NCBI GenBank assembly: GCA_016709545.1
Contig: JADJMO010000010.1
Span: forward strand, 220,001 to 284,000
Source of the DNA: Myxococcales bacterium
Lineage (GTDB): Bacteria; Myxococcota_A; Polyangia; Polyangiales; JADJMO01
Direction of reading: 5' to 3'
Length of the DNA stretch: 64,000 bases
Below are positions 28,220-36,534 of this stretch, one piece after another. Position numbers and translations under genes: made by a program. The number at the start of each line of letters is the position of its first letter. Positions within the stretch are counted from its first letter, which is position 1. Under the pieces are notes generated by a model. It ran no database searches. It was given only the letters and a program-made list of their open reading frames with translations, and was not told the origin of the DNA.

Positions 28220-29128
28220 TCAGGGCGCCGGCCCGTCGTCGTCCACCACGGTGACCCGGTGGGAGTACTCGTTGGGCTCGATCGGCCGGCCGCGCCGCTT
28301 GGCCCACTCGGCGGTGAACGCCGCGCCGAAGAAGAACATCTGCGCCGAGTAGTGGACCCAGAGGAGCAGCGCGACCAGCGAGCCCGCGGCGCCCCAGCTC
28401 GAGCGCACGCCCTTGCGTCCGAGGTACATGCCGAGGAGCCCGGCGCCGATCGAGAACAGCGTGGCCGTGAACGCGCTCCCGAGCCACACGTCGCGCCAGC
28501 GCACGTGCACCTCGGGCACCAGCTTGAAGATGGTGGCGAACAGCGTGGTCGCGACGAGGAACGAGAGGCCGTTCTCGAGCGCCTGCTGCTGGAGGGTCAC
28601 GTGCAGCACGTTGCCGACCGCGTTGCTCACCGCGCTCATGATCGCCTTGAGGATCACCATGCCGAGGAGGCCCACGCCGACGAGCACCACCATGCCGAAC
28701 GCGACCGAGCGGCGGCGCAGCTCCCAGAGCGCCTTCTTGCGAAAGCTCTCTCCGCTCCGGGACTGCACGCCCCACACGTGGTTGATCGCGTACTGCAGCT
28801 GGTCGAACAGCTGGGTCGAGGCGTAGACCAGCACCACGATGCTGAGGACGCTCGAAAGTGGGCCGGAGCTCGAGCGCAGCGCGGTGTCGAGCAGACCGGC
28901 AATGGTGTCGGCGCCGTCGCGGCCGACCCAGCGCGCGAGGTCCTCGGTGAGCGTGTGGCGCACGATGGCCTCGCTCGCGAGCAGGCTCGCCACGTGGATC
29001 GCGATGACCAGCACGGGCGCGATCGAGAGCAGCGAGTAGAAGGCGATGGCGCCACCGAGCAAGGTGCCGCCCTTGTTCGAGAAGCGCGAGTAGACGTCGC
29101 CCAGCAGATCCCACGCGGCGCCGATCAT
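28220..29128 (-). CDS. YihY/BrkB-family membrane protein
   Basis: A 302-residue protein with about six membrane helices of the YihY/virulence-factor BrkB family: LGGAIAFYSLLSIAPVLVI, VYASTQLFDQLQYAINHVWGV, VLVGVGLLGMVILKAIM, TTLFATIFKLVPEVHVRWRDVWLG and VALLLWVHYSAQMFFFGAAFTAEWAKRRG. Biochemical role is unsettled in this family. The ATG at 29128 overlaps the stop of the FGE-fold gene (ATGA), so the two are coupled, and the PBP1A start follows 53 bases after its stop. Confidence 0.93.
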   Translation of the reverse strand: MIGAAWDLLGDVYSRFSNKGGTLLGGAIAFYSLLSIAPVLVIAIHVASLLASEAIVRHTLTEDLARWVGRDGADTIAGLLDTALRSSSGPLSSVLSIVVLVYASTQLFDQLQYAINHVWGVQSRSGESFRKKALWELRRRSVAFGMVVLVGVGLLGMVILKAIMSAVSNAVGNVLHVTLQQQALENGLSFLVATTLFATIFKLVPEVHVRWRDVWLGSAFTATLFSIGAGLLGMYLGRKGVRSSWGAAGSLVALLLWVHYSAQMFFFGAAFTAEWAKRRGRPIEPNEYSHRVTVVDDDGPAP

Positions 29129-29973
29129 GGGCCAGGCCCATCGTGCGCGCAGCGGAAGCCCACCCAGGCATGCCGAGTCCCCTCGGGCAGCACCTTGCGC
29201 CAGCGCGCGCGCAAGGCCGTCGCGTCGTCGTCCTCGAAGCTGCCGCCGCGCACCTCGCCGTGGTTCGGCGGCGCGCCGTCCTCGACCCACTCGGCCACGT
29301 TGCCGGCGAGGTCGTGCACGCCGAGCTTGGTCTGCCCCCAGGGCCGCGCGCCCGCCGTGTCGGGCGCGGTGGCGCCCTTGGCGCAACGACCGCGCACGAG
29401 GCCGTAGCTCGCGCGGAGGCAGAGCGCGTCGGGGTCGCCCCACGGGTAGCGGGTCTCGACGTCTCCGAGCGCGGTGCGCAGCCACTCGGCGTCGCGCGGG
29501 AGGCGGCCGCCGGCGAACCGGCAGAACGCCCGCGCTTCGCCGAGGGTCACGTTCGAGACCGCCTGGCCCGGGTCGCCGACCCTGGCGAGTGGTGCGCACG
29601 CGCCGGCCTGGGTGCACGACGCATAAGCACTGTAATGCACCTCGTAGGCGTCGATCCGGAACGTGCCGGTGACGGCATATTCGCCCGGCCCGACCGTGTC
29701 GTCCGGCGGCTTCCAGGCCGAGGTCCCGGCCGGAATGGTCACCTTGCGCCGCGGCGCGACGCAGTGCCCGTCGACGAGCGCGAGCGCCTCGCTGCAGCGC
29801 TTGGCGTCGACGCAGCGATCGCCGTCGAGGTGGGCGCCCTCCCCGCAGCAGCGGGTCCCGAGCGCGACCATGCCGGACGGGCACCGCGGCGGCCCCTCGG
29901 CCCGCACCTGGACGAAGAGGAAAAGGACGCCCGCGGCGATGAGCGCGGCCCCGGCGACGGTTCCGTCCTTCAC
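29125..29973 (-). CDS. FGE/SUMF1-fold exported protein
   Basis: A 282-residue protein with a short N-terminal membrane or signal helix (about 6-22), a Cys-rich segment with paired cysteines (CPSGMVALGTRCCGEGAHLDGDRC), and a formylglycine-generating-enzyme (SUMF1) fold from about 80: FRIDAYEVHYSAYASC, GGRLPRDAEWLRTAL, YPWGD, VHDLAGNVAEWVED and GFRC at the end. The canonical FGE catalytic Cys pair is not obvious, so it may be a structural or binding member of PF03781 rather than a sulfatase activator. It heads a minus-strand series that includes PBP1A. Confidence 0.88.
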   Translation of the reverse strand: MKDGTVAGAALIAAGVLFLFVQVRAEGPPRCPSGMVALGTRCCGEGAHLDGDRCVDAKRCSEALALVDGHCVAPRRKVTIPAGTSAWKPPDDTVGPGEYAVTGTFRIDAYEVHYSAYASCTQAGACAPLARVGDPGQAVSNVTLGEARAFCRFAGGRLPRDAEWLRTALGDVETRYPWGDPDALCLRASYGLVRGRCAKGATAPDTAGARPWGQTKLGVHDLAGNVAEWVEDGAPPNHGEVRGGSFEDDDATALRARWRKVLPEGTRHAWVGFRCAHDGPGP

Positions 29974-30066
29974 GCGGAACAGCTAGGCCGGGGTCTCGGG
30001 GCTGTCACCCCGTCGTGGACCTCCGCGTGGGGGTCCGGCATCGTACCCTCGAAGGAGCTGGTCCCC

Positions 30067-30390
30067 ATGGCAGGCAAGAACGTCGTCACGCTGAACGATC
30101 TCAACTTCGAGTCCGAGGTGCTCAAGAGCGACAAGCCCGTGCTCATCGACTTCACGGCCACCTGGTGCGGCCCCTGCAAGATGATCGCGCCGATGATCGA
30201 CGAGCTCGCCGACGAGACGGCCGGCACCTACAAGGTCGCCAAGCTCGACATCGACGAGGCCCCCGCGACCGCCGCCAAGTTCGGCATCAAGGGCGTCCCC
30301 ACGATGGTGGTGGTGAAGGCTGGCAAGGAGACCGCGCGGCACGCTGGCGCGAACACCTCCAAGGCCAAGCTCAAGGCCATGTTGGGGTAG
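30067..30390 (+). CDS. trxA: Thioredoxin
   Basis: A 107-residue thioredoxin with the active site ATWCGPCKMIAPM, the KLDIDEAP strand, cis-Pro GVPTMVVV and a basic C-terminal helix. A clear GGAG site lies about 10 bases before the ATG at 30067. It is cytoplasmic and reduces protein disulfides with NADPH/thioredoxin reductase. It stands alone on the plus strand; its end overlaps the end of the converging exported-protein gene by 20 bases. Confidence 0.97.
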   Translation: MAGKNVVTLNDLNFESEVLKSDKPVLIDFTATWCGPCKMIAPMIDELADETAGTYKVAKLDIDEAPATAAKFGIKGVPTMVVVKAGKETARHAGANTSKAKLKAMLG

Positions 30391-31696
30391 TTCGCTGGAA
30401 CACCACGGCGTCCCAGGTGACGCCGAGGGATCCGCCGAGGAACGTGTGGGAGGCCGAGGCCAGATCCGGCTCGGTGCTCCCATTCGTGTCTTGGTAGGTC
30501 GCCGAGCCGTAGCTGCCGAACGAAAGCCAGCCGGAGGCCACGAGCGCCAAGGTCGAGGCCACCTGGTAGGTGAGCCCGACCCGGATGCGAGGCTCGGTGC
30601 CGCGGAAGGTGGCCACGGCCTTGCCGTTGAGGTCGATGTCGAGCCAGCGGCGCGCAAGGGACAGCTCGCCGAACACCGAGAACTTCTTGGCGAGCTTCGG
30701 GCTCTCGAGCGCCACGCCGAGGCCGAGCGCGCGGGTCGACGCGGAAGAGTCGGCATCCAGCTTCCCGGCGCCGCTCATCGAGAGCCCCGCCCGCTGGCCG
30801 AGAAGGAACACCGTCAGGGCCGGTAGCACCCGGACGCCGACGTCGAGCTCGAAGGCGAGCCCGAAGCCCACGTAGTTGGCCTGATCCGCGTTGCCGTCCT
30901 GCTTGAACTGCGGAGCCTGTCCTCCTGCGGGATCGAACAGCTGTCCACCAGGGGACGCGTTGCCGACGTGGAACGACACCACGAGCGAGCGCGCCGGCAC
31001 CAGATCGGCGGCGGGCTCCACGGGCTTCTTCGGCTCGGGGTCCTTCTTGGGCTCCGGGTCCTTCTTGGGCTCCGGGTCCTTCTTCGGCGGCGGATCCGCG
31101 ACCGGCTTGCCGGGTTCCTCGAGCTCGACGCTGACGTCCTTGAGCTCCTTCTCGGCGACCGTGACCTCTTGCGGCTTGGCGACGAGGCCGTCGGCGCTCA
31201 CCTCGACCACGTGCTTGCCGGGGTCGACGAAGATGGGCGTGTCGAGCAGCGCGCTCGCGATCGGCGTGCCGTCGATGCGCAGCTCGTACTTGCCCTTGCG
31301 GGGCATCGACACCTTCACGTGCACCCGCGGGACGCGCGGCCGGAGGGCGGTCTCGGCCTTCTTGGCGGCGTCGACGGCCTGCTTCTGCTTCGGGTCGCCC
31401 TGCCCCTCGAGGACCGCGCGGTTGTAGGCGTCGAGCGCCTCGACCCAGCGCCCGAGCCTCTCGGCACAGTACCCCTCGTGGTAGCGCACGACCCCGGTCG
31501 ACTTGATGGTCGCGACCTTGCGGAACATGCCGAGCGCGGCCGCGTAGTCCTTCTTCTTCTCGAGCTCGACCGCATCCTCGAACAGCGCGCGCGCGGTGGC
31601 GAGCTCCTGGGGCGTGGGCTCGGCGTGGGCGTCGCGCGCGAGCGGGCCGACCACGAGGGTCAGGCCGAGCGTGGCGGCGACGATCCAGGGGCGCAT
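30371..31696 (-). CDS. Exported TPR/PEGA-like protein with C-terminal beta-barrel-like region
   Basis: A 441-residue protein with a Sec signal (WIVAATLGLTLVVGPLARDAHA). A TPR-like region follows (ATARALFEDAVELEKKKDYAAALGMFRKV), then a PEGA-like segment (FVDPGKHVVEVSADGLVAKP), a KKDPEP repeat linker and a Gly/aromatic-rich region with alternating strands (about 270-441) such as YVGFGLAFELDVGVR and ASTLALVASGWLSFG that could form an outer-membrane beta-barrel. This design recurs in Myxococcota and resembles the gene after the second kinase. It is divergent from the TetR gene over 120 bases and ends within the end of trxA. Confidence 0.82.
   Translation of the reverse strand: MRPWIVAATLGLTLVVGPLARDAHAEPTPQELATARALFEDAVELEKKKDYAAALGMFRKVATIKSTGVVRYHEGYCAERLGRWVEALDAYNRAVLEGQGDPKQKQAVDAAKKAETALRPRVPRVHVKVSMPRKGKYELRIDGTPIASALLDTPIFVDPGKHVVEVSADGLVAKPQEVTVAEKELKDVSVELEEPGKPVADPPPKKDPEPKKDPEPKKDPEPKKPVEPAADLVPARSLVVSFHVGNASPGGQLFDPAGGQAPQFKQDGNADQANYVGFGLAFELDVGVRVLPALTVFLLGQRAGLSMSGAGKLDADSSASTRALGLGVALESPKLAKKFSVFGELSLARRWLDIDLNGKAVATFRGTEPRIRVGLTYQVASTLALVASGWLSFGSYGSATYQDTNGSTEPDLASASHTFLGGSLGVTWDAVVFQRTTPTWP
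31030..31088 (-). repeat. 18-bp in-frame tandem repeat (KKDPEP linker)
   Basis: Three near-identical 18-base units encode consecutive KKDPEP units in the linker between the PEGA-like and barrel-like regions. The units divide exactly into six codons, so length change would keep frame; such linkers are often variable between strains. Confidence 0.8.
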
Positions 31697-31781
31697 CGGG
31701 CAGAACCATGCACCGGGATCGGCCCGGAGGGATATTTTTCTGCGTCGCGTCGCGTTCGCACCGATAGGGCTCGAGGGGGCC

Positions 31782-31809
31782 TTGACGAAACGAACGACCG
31801 TTCTATTGT
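31782..31809 (+). promoter_or_regulatory. Candidate promoter with an embedded inverted-repeat operator
   Basis: A TTGACG -35-like box (31782-31787) and a TATTGT -10-like box (31804-31809) are separated by 16 bases. The spacer contains a perfect inverted repeat, GAACG-AC-CGTTC (31792-31803). The start of the TetR gene is only 8 bases after the -10 box, so the transcript would be leaderless or nearly so, although a GGAG lies before the GTG. Autorepression by the TetR product is inferred. Confidence 0.5.
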
Positions 31810-31816
31810 TGGAGAT

Positions 31817-32402
31817 GTGACCAAGGGCGAAGACACCCGCAGCACCGTGCTCGACGCGGCGCTCGCCATGGCGAGTCGCGAGAGGTCTGGCCGGGGTCAC
31901 CATCGGCCGGCTGGCCGAGCAGGTCGGCATGTCCAAGAGCGGGCTGTTCGCCCACTTCGCCTCGCGCGACAACCTCGAGGTCGCCATCCTGCAGGCAGGC
32001 ATCGACCGCTTCATCGCGCGGGTGGTGAGCCCGGCGCTCAAGGCGCCGCGCGGCGAACCCCGCCTGCGCGCGTTGTTCGACCGCTGGATCGCCTGGGGCG
32101 ACGACCTCCCAGGGGGCTGCATCTTCCGCGTCGCAGCAGTGGAGCTCGACGATCGCCCGGGCCCGGCGCGCGACCTGCTCGTGGCCTCCCAGCGTGACCT
32201 CGTGGACACCTTCTCGACCATCGCGAAGGTGGCGATCGAGGAGGGCCACCTGTCGAAGGGCCTCGATCCCCAGCAGCTCGCCTTCGAGATCTACTGCCTC
32301 GGCTACGGCTACCACCAGGTCGCCCGCTTGCTGCGGGACCCCGCCGGCCCCGCGCGCCTCCGCGCTGCCCTCGACCGATTGCTCCACGCCGATCGCGCGT
32401 GA
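31817..32402 (+). pseudogene. TetR-family regulator, split by a one-base insertion
   Basis: Starts at GTG 31817 with GGAG just upstream. The N-terminal helix (TKGEDTRSTVLDAALAMASRE) breaks at about 31880-31885; removing one base continues GLAGVTIGRLAEQVGMSKSGLFAHFASRDNLEVAIL, the complete TetR helix-turn-helix, then a helical ligand domain with HQVARLLRD near the end (194 residues). The intact second part is evidence of recent or artefactual damage. The hydrolase gene follows after 28 bases, and both carry related CGTTCGTT sites, so it is a probable local regulator. Effector is unknown. Confidence 0.83.
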
Positions 32403-32430
32403 TTCCAACCCACGAACGAGGAGACCTCCG

Positions 32431-33351
32431 ATGCACCCCAATAAAAGCACGACCGTTCGTTCTTATTCAAAGAAGCTCGACGGCCTCGGCTGGGCCTGGC
32501 CGGTGCTGCGCGCAGCGACCGAGGTCGAAGCCAGGGCCGCCGACGTCGCGGCGTGGGTCTCGGAATCGCTCATGTTCCGCACCACCCGCCGGACACCTCC
32601 CGAGGCGGAGCAGGCGTTGCTCGCGACCGGGCGGCGCTTCCGCGTGCCCTCGGCGTTCGGCTCGCTGGCCGGCTTCCGCTGGGGCGAAGGGCCGGTCGTC
32701 TTGCTGGTGCACGGGTGGAACGGGCGAGGCGCGCAGCTCGGAGGCCTGGTCGCGCCGCTGGTCGCGCGCGGGTTCGAGGTCGTGACCTTCGACGGCCCGG
32801 GACACGGCGAGAGCCCCGGCGCGCGATCGTCGCTCCTCGAGATGGCCTCGGCGATCGAGGCGGTGGTGGACGTGATCCGGCCGGTCGGCGCCTCGCTCCA
32901 CGCGGTGGTGGCCCACTCGATGGGCGCCGCCGCCACGGTCGTCGCCGCCCACCGCGCGCAGGGCTCCACGGAGCGCACCACGCGGGAGGCGGGCCTGTTC
33001 CAGCGCTACGCCTTCGTGGCGCCGCCGATCGACGTGCGCGAGTTCATGCGCGTGTTCTCGGAGCACGCGAGGCTGCGCGCGCCCGTGGTCGAGGCGCTGC
33101 GACGGCGCGTGGAGACCCGGTTCGCGACGAGGCTCGAGGACCTCTACGCCCCCGAGCTCGCGCGCGACTTCGAGGCGCCGCTGCTCGTGGTGCACGACGC
33201 CCTGGACAAGGAGGTCCCTCTGACGACCAGCCAGCGCCTCGTCGCGGCGTGGCCCGGCGCGCGGCTCGAGGTGACCGAGGGCCTCGGTCACACCCGCATC
33301 CTCCGCGACGCCGACGTGATCGAGCGACTCGCCACGTTCGTCGCCGGCTAG
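32431..33351 (+). CDS. Alpha/beta-hydrolase fold protein next to TetR
   Basis: A 306-residue hydrolase. VVLLVHGWNGRGAQLGG is the oxyanion loop region, FDGPGHGES the next loop, VVAHSMGAAAT the nucleophile elbow with Ser, VVHDALDKEVPL holds the acid, and EGLGHTRIL the His. GAGGAG precedes the ATG at 32431. No signal peptide. The pair TetR + hydrolase suggests induced turnover of an ester or similar compound. Its TAG stop shares the palindrome CTAG with the stop of the converging photolyase gene. Confidence 0.9.
   Translation: MHPNKSTTVRSYSKKLDGLGWAWPVLRAATEVEARAADVAAWVSESLMFRTTRRTPPEAEQALLATGRRFRVPSAFGSLAGFRWGEGPVVLLVHGWNGRGAQLGGLVAPLVARGFEVVTFDGPGHGESPGARSSLLEMASAIEAVVDVIRPVGASLHAVVAHSMGAAATVVAAHRAQGSTERTTREAGLFQRYAFVAPPIDVREFMRVFSEHARLRAPVVEALRRRVETRFATRLEDLYAPELARDFEAPLLVVHDALDKEVPLTTSQRLVAAWPGARLEVTEGLGHTRILRDADVIERLATFVAG
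32448..32462 (+). promoter_or_regulatory. Possible second TetR site inside the hydrolase 5' end
   Basis: Bases 32448-32462 contain CGACCGTTCGTTC. It shares CGACCGTTC with the operator-like repeat upstream of tetR, and the octamer CGTTCGTT occurs there on the opposite strand. The site lies about 20 bases inside the coding region of the hydrolase, so binding there could block its transcription. Inference from sequence only. Confidence 0.35.
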
Positions 33352-34750
33352 CGCGCGAGGTGGCGCTTGGCGTCGGCGAGGAACCGGGCGCGCGCGGTCG
33401 CGTGGTCCACGATCGGCCGCGGGTAGTGCTCGCCGAGGCGTACCCCAGCGGCGCGGAGCTCGAGCTCCGGCGCCTCCCACGGCGCGTGGAGGTGCCGCGT
33501 GGGCAGGCGCGCGAGCTCGGGCACCCAGGTGCGCACGTACGTCCCCTCGGGGTCGAAGCGCTGGCCCTGGGTCACGGGGTGGAACACCCGAAAGTACGGC
33601 TGCGCGTCGCACCCGCAGCCGGCCGACCACTGCCAGCCGAGGTCGTTCGCGGCCCAGTCGCCGTCGACGAGCCACTCGAGGTAATGGGCCTCGCCGCGGC
33701 GGAAGTCGATGCCGAGGTGCTTGGTGAGGAAGCTCGCGGCGATCATGCGCGCGCGGTTGTGCACGTAGCCCTCGGTGAGGAGCTGGCGCGCGGCCGCGTC
33801 GACGACCGGATAGCCGGTGGTGCCCTCGCACCAGGCCTTCCAGCCCTTCGGGTCGTCGCGCCACGGGAACCCCTCGAAATCCGCGCGGAACGGCCGCTCG
33901 AGCAGCTCGGGGCGATCCCACAGCGTGTGGTGGGCGAACTCGCGCCAGAGGAGCTCCGTGAGGAACCGCTCGCGCGCTTCCTCGGGTGCCTCGGCGTCGC
34001 GCACCGCGCACCACGCGGCGCGGGGCGACAGCGTGCCGAACTTGAGGTCCTGCGACAGTCGACTCGTGCCGGCGCGGTCCATGCGGTCGCGATCGGTGTC
34101 GTAGGTCGCGAGCCCGGAGGAGACGAAGTCGGCGAGGCGGGTGCGCGCCGCGCGCGCGCCCGCGGGCAACAAGCGAGGGTTCTCGCGCAGGCCGAGCTCG
34201 GCGAGCGCGGGATCGACGCCGTGTCGACGCTGACCTCGAGAGGTTCCAGGGTCGGCGCGGGGAGCGGCGCCGCGATCTCGACGCTCTTGCGGAACGCGCG
34301 CGCGAACGGCGTGAACACGGAGTAGACGCCGCCGGTCTGGGTGCGGAGCGTGCCCGGTGGCGCGAGGGTCTCGCCCTCGTGGAGCACGAACGGGATCGGG
34401 CCGAGCGCGGCCGCGACGCGGCGATCTCGCTCGCGCCCGAACGGCTCGCTCCAGCGCTGGGCGACCACACGGTCGACGCGCAGGCCCTCGGCGAGGCGCG
34501 GGATCGCGTCGGTCGACTTGCCCGAGACCACGAGCAACCGACCGCCGAGGTGGGCGAGGTTGCGCTCGAGCGAGCCGAGCGCGGCGAGCAGGTGCTGCAT
34601 GCGGTGCGCGAGACGGGCCGCGCGCGTCGGCGCGAAGAAGTACGGGTCGAGGCAGAAGACCGCGACGACCTCGCCGCGCGCAGCGGCCGAGAGCGGCGCG
34701 TGATCGGCGACGCGCAGGTCCTTGCCGCGGAACCAGACGAGGGTCCTCAG
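33348..34750 (-). pseudogene. phrB: Deoxyribodipyrimidine photolyase, split by a one-base deletion
   Basis: A cryptochrome/photolyase-family DNA photolyase (467 residues when repaired). The N-terminal antenna domain (TLVWFRGKDLRVADHAPL, VFCLDPYFF, GRLLVVSGK) is in one frame; after about 34217-34226 (VSVD) the FAD domain continues in another: VDPALAELGL, SRLSQDLKFGTLSPRAAW, GTTGYPVVDAAARQL, NRARMIAASFLTKHLGIDFR, DLGWQWSAGCGCDAQPYFRVFHP. One missing base explains the break. No ATG/GTG/TTG fits; translation probably starts at CTG 34750, overlapping the upstream TGA (CTGA). The repaired enzyme would repair UV-induced pyrimidine dimers using light. Confidence 0.88.
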
Positions 34751-35115
34751 GCGTTGCCCCGGCGCAGGAGGTGGACGATCGCGTACGCGCCGCCGAAGAA
34801 GATGGCGACCGCCACCGCCCAGAGGAGCGCGCGGCCGATCAGCGCGAGCGGCGCCGTGGAGTCGGCGCCCGGTCCGCGCCCGGTCGCGAAGCGATAGACG
34901 CCTTGCACCCCGAGCACGTAGCCGATGGTGGCCGGCAACCCGGCGAGCCACGCCGCGCCGCGGCCGTGCCGCCCCACCTCGGCGTGCGAAATCGCCTGAC
35001 CGCCGTGCTGCTCGGTGACGACGAGGAGGACGAGGCCGACGACGAGGAAGAAGGCACCGAGCCCGATCATGCGCAAACCTGCCCGTCGGATGGGGCCGAG
35101 ATCGACGAGCGTCAC
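34747..35115 (-). CDS. Small membrane protein of unknown function
   Basis: A 122-residue protein with three probable membrane helices (MIGLGAFFLVVGLVLLVV, LPATIGYVLGVQGVYRF, ALLWAVAVAIFFGGAYAIVHLL) and a basic terminus. No family recognised. Its TGA stop overlaps the likely CTG start of the photolyase gene, so expression of the two is probably coupled, but no functional link is evident. It diverges from the sigma-factor gene across about 210 bases that must contain both promoters. Confidence 0.72.
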   Translation of the reverse strand: MTLVDLGPIRRAGLRMIGLGAFFLVVGLVLLVVTEQHGGQAISHAEVGRHGRGAAWLAGLPATIGYVLGVQGVYRFATGRGPGADSTAPLALIGRALLWAVAVAIFFGGAYAIVHLLRRGNA

Positions 35116-35325
35116 GGCGCGAGCATAGCGGATCGCGGCGTTTCATCATCGCGGCACCCAGCGCGAGCCCGGGATGTCGGTGTCGGTGGGAGTCGCGAGC
35201 GCGGATCGCGAAATTGTTTCCGCAGTGGGGTGGCTTTCCGCAGCGACTGCGCGCAACCCGCGCCAGGCTCGCGCAAACGCCGCATTTCCGGTGCATCGAC
35301 TGCGGCATCGGTCCTGCAACGTTCG

Positions 35326-36138
35326 ATGATCAAAATCATGGACGAGAACCTCGACCGGTACCGCGCATCGTTGAAGGGGATCGAGACGCTGAGCGTCGCG
35401 GAGGAGCGCCTCCTCGCGCGCAAGTTCCGCGAGGGCGACCAGGCGGCGGGGGCGCGCCTGGTCACCTCGAGCCTCCCCTTCGTCATCACCATCGCCCTCG
35501 AGTACCGGCGCTGGGGCGCGCCGCTCGAGGACCTCGTGCAGCAGGGCAACCTCGGGCTGCTCAAGGCCGCGCACAAGTTCGATCCCGCGCGCGACTGTCG
35601 GCTCGTGACCTACGCGGTCTACTGGATCCGCGCCGAGATCCGCGACTACGTGGTGCGCGCCTACCGGACGGTGCGCATCGGCACCACCAAGGGCGAGCGC
35701 AAGGCGCTGCGTCTGTACCGCAAGACCAAGGAGGACGATGCCGTCGCGCTGGCCGCGGCGAGCGGCCTACCCCTCGATCAGGTCGAGCGGTTGCTGCCGG
35801 TGCTGCGCGCCCGTGACACCTCGCTCGACGCGACGTTCGACGGCGAGGCGGCGAAGGTGGACTCGCTCGCCGCGGTCGCGCCCTCGCCCGAGGAGCAGGT
35901 GGGGCAGCAGGAGTTCGAGCACGACGCCCAGCGGCGGGTGCGCGCTGCGCTCGCGACCCTGCCCGAGCGCGAGGCGATGATCGTGCGAGAGCGCCTGCTC
36001 GCCGACGAGCCGGTCACCCTCGAGGCGCTCGGACAGCGGCTCGGGATCAGCAAGGAGCGCGTGCGGCAGCTCGAGGATCGCGCACGCGCCCGGCTGCGCG
36101 CCCAGCTCTCCGAGGCCTCGATGCACGCCGCAGCATGA
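35326..36138 (+). CDS. RNA polymerase sigma factor, sigma-32 (RpoH) type
   Basis: A 270-residue sigma-70-family factor. Region 2 is well kept: YRRWGAPLEDLVQQGNLGLLKAAHKFDPARDCRLVTYAVYWIRAEIRDYVV, and the next segment RIGTTKGERKALRLYRK aligns with the RpoH box. Region 4 has EALGQRLGISKERVRQLEDRARARLRAQL. Size and box place it with heat-shock-type or related group 3 factors. Starts at 35326 or 35338 (MDENLDRY) are both possible; no strong ribosome site separates them. It would direct RNA polymerase to a stress regulon. It diverges from the membrane protein gene and is followed by the DUF2188 gene after 73 bases. Confidence 0.9.
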   Translation: MIKIMDENLDRYRASLKGIETLSVAEERLLARKFREGDQAAGARLVTSSLPFVITIALEYRRWGAPLEDLVQQGNLGLLKAAHKFDPARDCRLVTYAVYWIRAEIRDYVVRAYRTVRIGTTKGERKALRLYRKTKEDDAVALAAASGLPLDQVERLLPVLRARDTSLDATFDGEAAKVDSLAAVAPSPEEQVGQQEFEHDAQRRVRAALATLPEREAMIVRERLLADEPVTLEALGQRLGISKERVRQLEDRARARLRAQLSEASMHAAA

Positions 36139-36211
36139 CGCGACCGCGCTGACGCGGCGGGACGAGAAATACTGGGCCGAGCTGGTATCGTAGGTGCAAG
36201 GGGTGGGACCT

Positions 36212-36445
36212 ATGGAGCTCGTGACCGTTCACGTGGTGCCAGTCGTTCGCGGCTGGAAGATCGAAGCCGAAGGCAGCTCGCTGCCGACCTTGCTGCGCGA
36301 GTCGAAGGAGGAAGCGCTGCACGTCGCGCACATGATGGCGCGGCGATCCGACCGGAAGGGCCAGTCGTCCATCGTCGTGCACGACGAAGGCGGAAAGGTC
36401 GAGAGCAGCTTCCCGCCCCCGAGCGACGACACCGACGACGCCTGA
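36212..36445 (+). CDS. DUF2188-like small protein
   Basis: A 77-residue protein with the DUF2188 pattern: HVVPVVRGWKIEAEGSS, a helix ESKEEALHVAHMMAR and the strand SSIVVHDEGGKVES, ending in an acidic tail. A GGTGGG run upstream of the ATG at 36212 serves as ribosome site. Function is unknown; small DUF2188 proteins are common near stress genes, but no link is proven here. Confidence 0.82.
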   Translation: MELVTVHVVPVVRGWKIEAEGSSLPTLLRESKEEALHVAHMMARRSDRKGQSSIVVHDEGGKVESSFPPPSDDTDDA

Positions 36446-36534
36446 CCACGGTGCGAAGGCAGGTTCGCAGAATGGGCCTGCCTGAGAACGCGGTTACCCT
36501 CGCCGCCCGTCGCGCGATGCGTCATGATGGGCCG

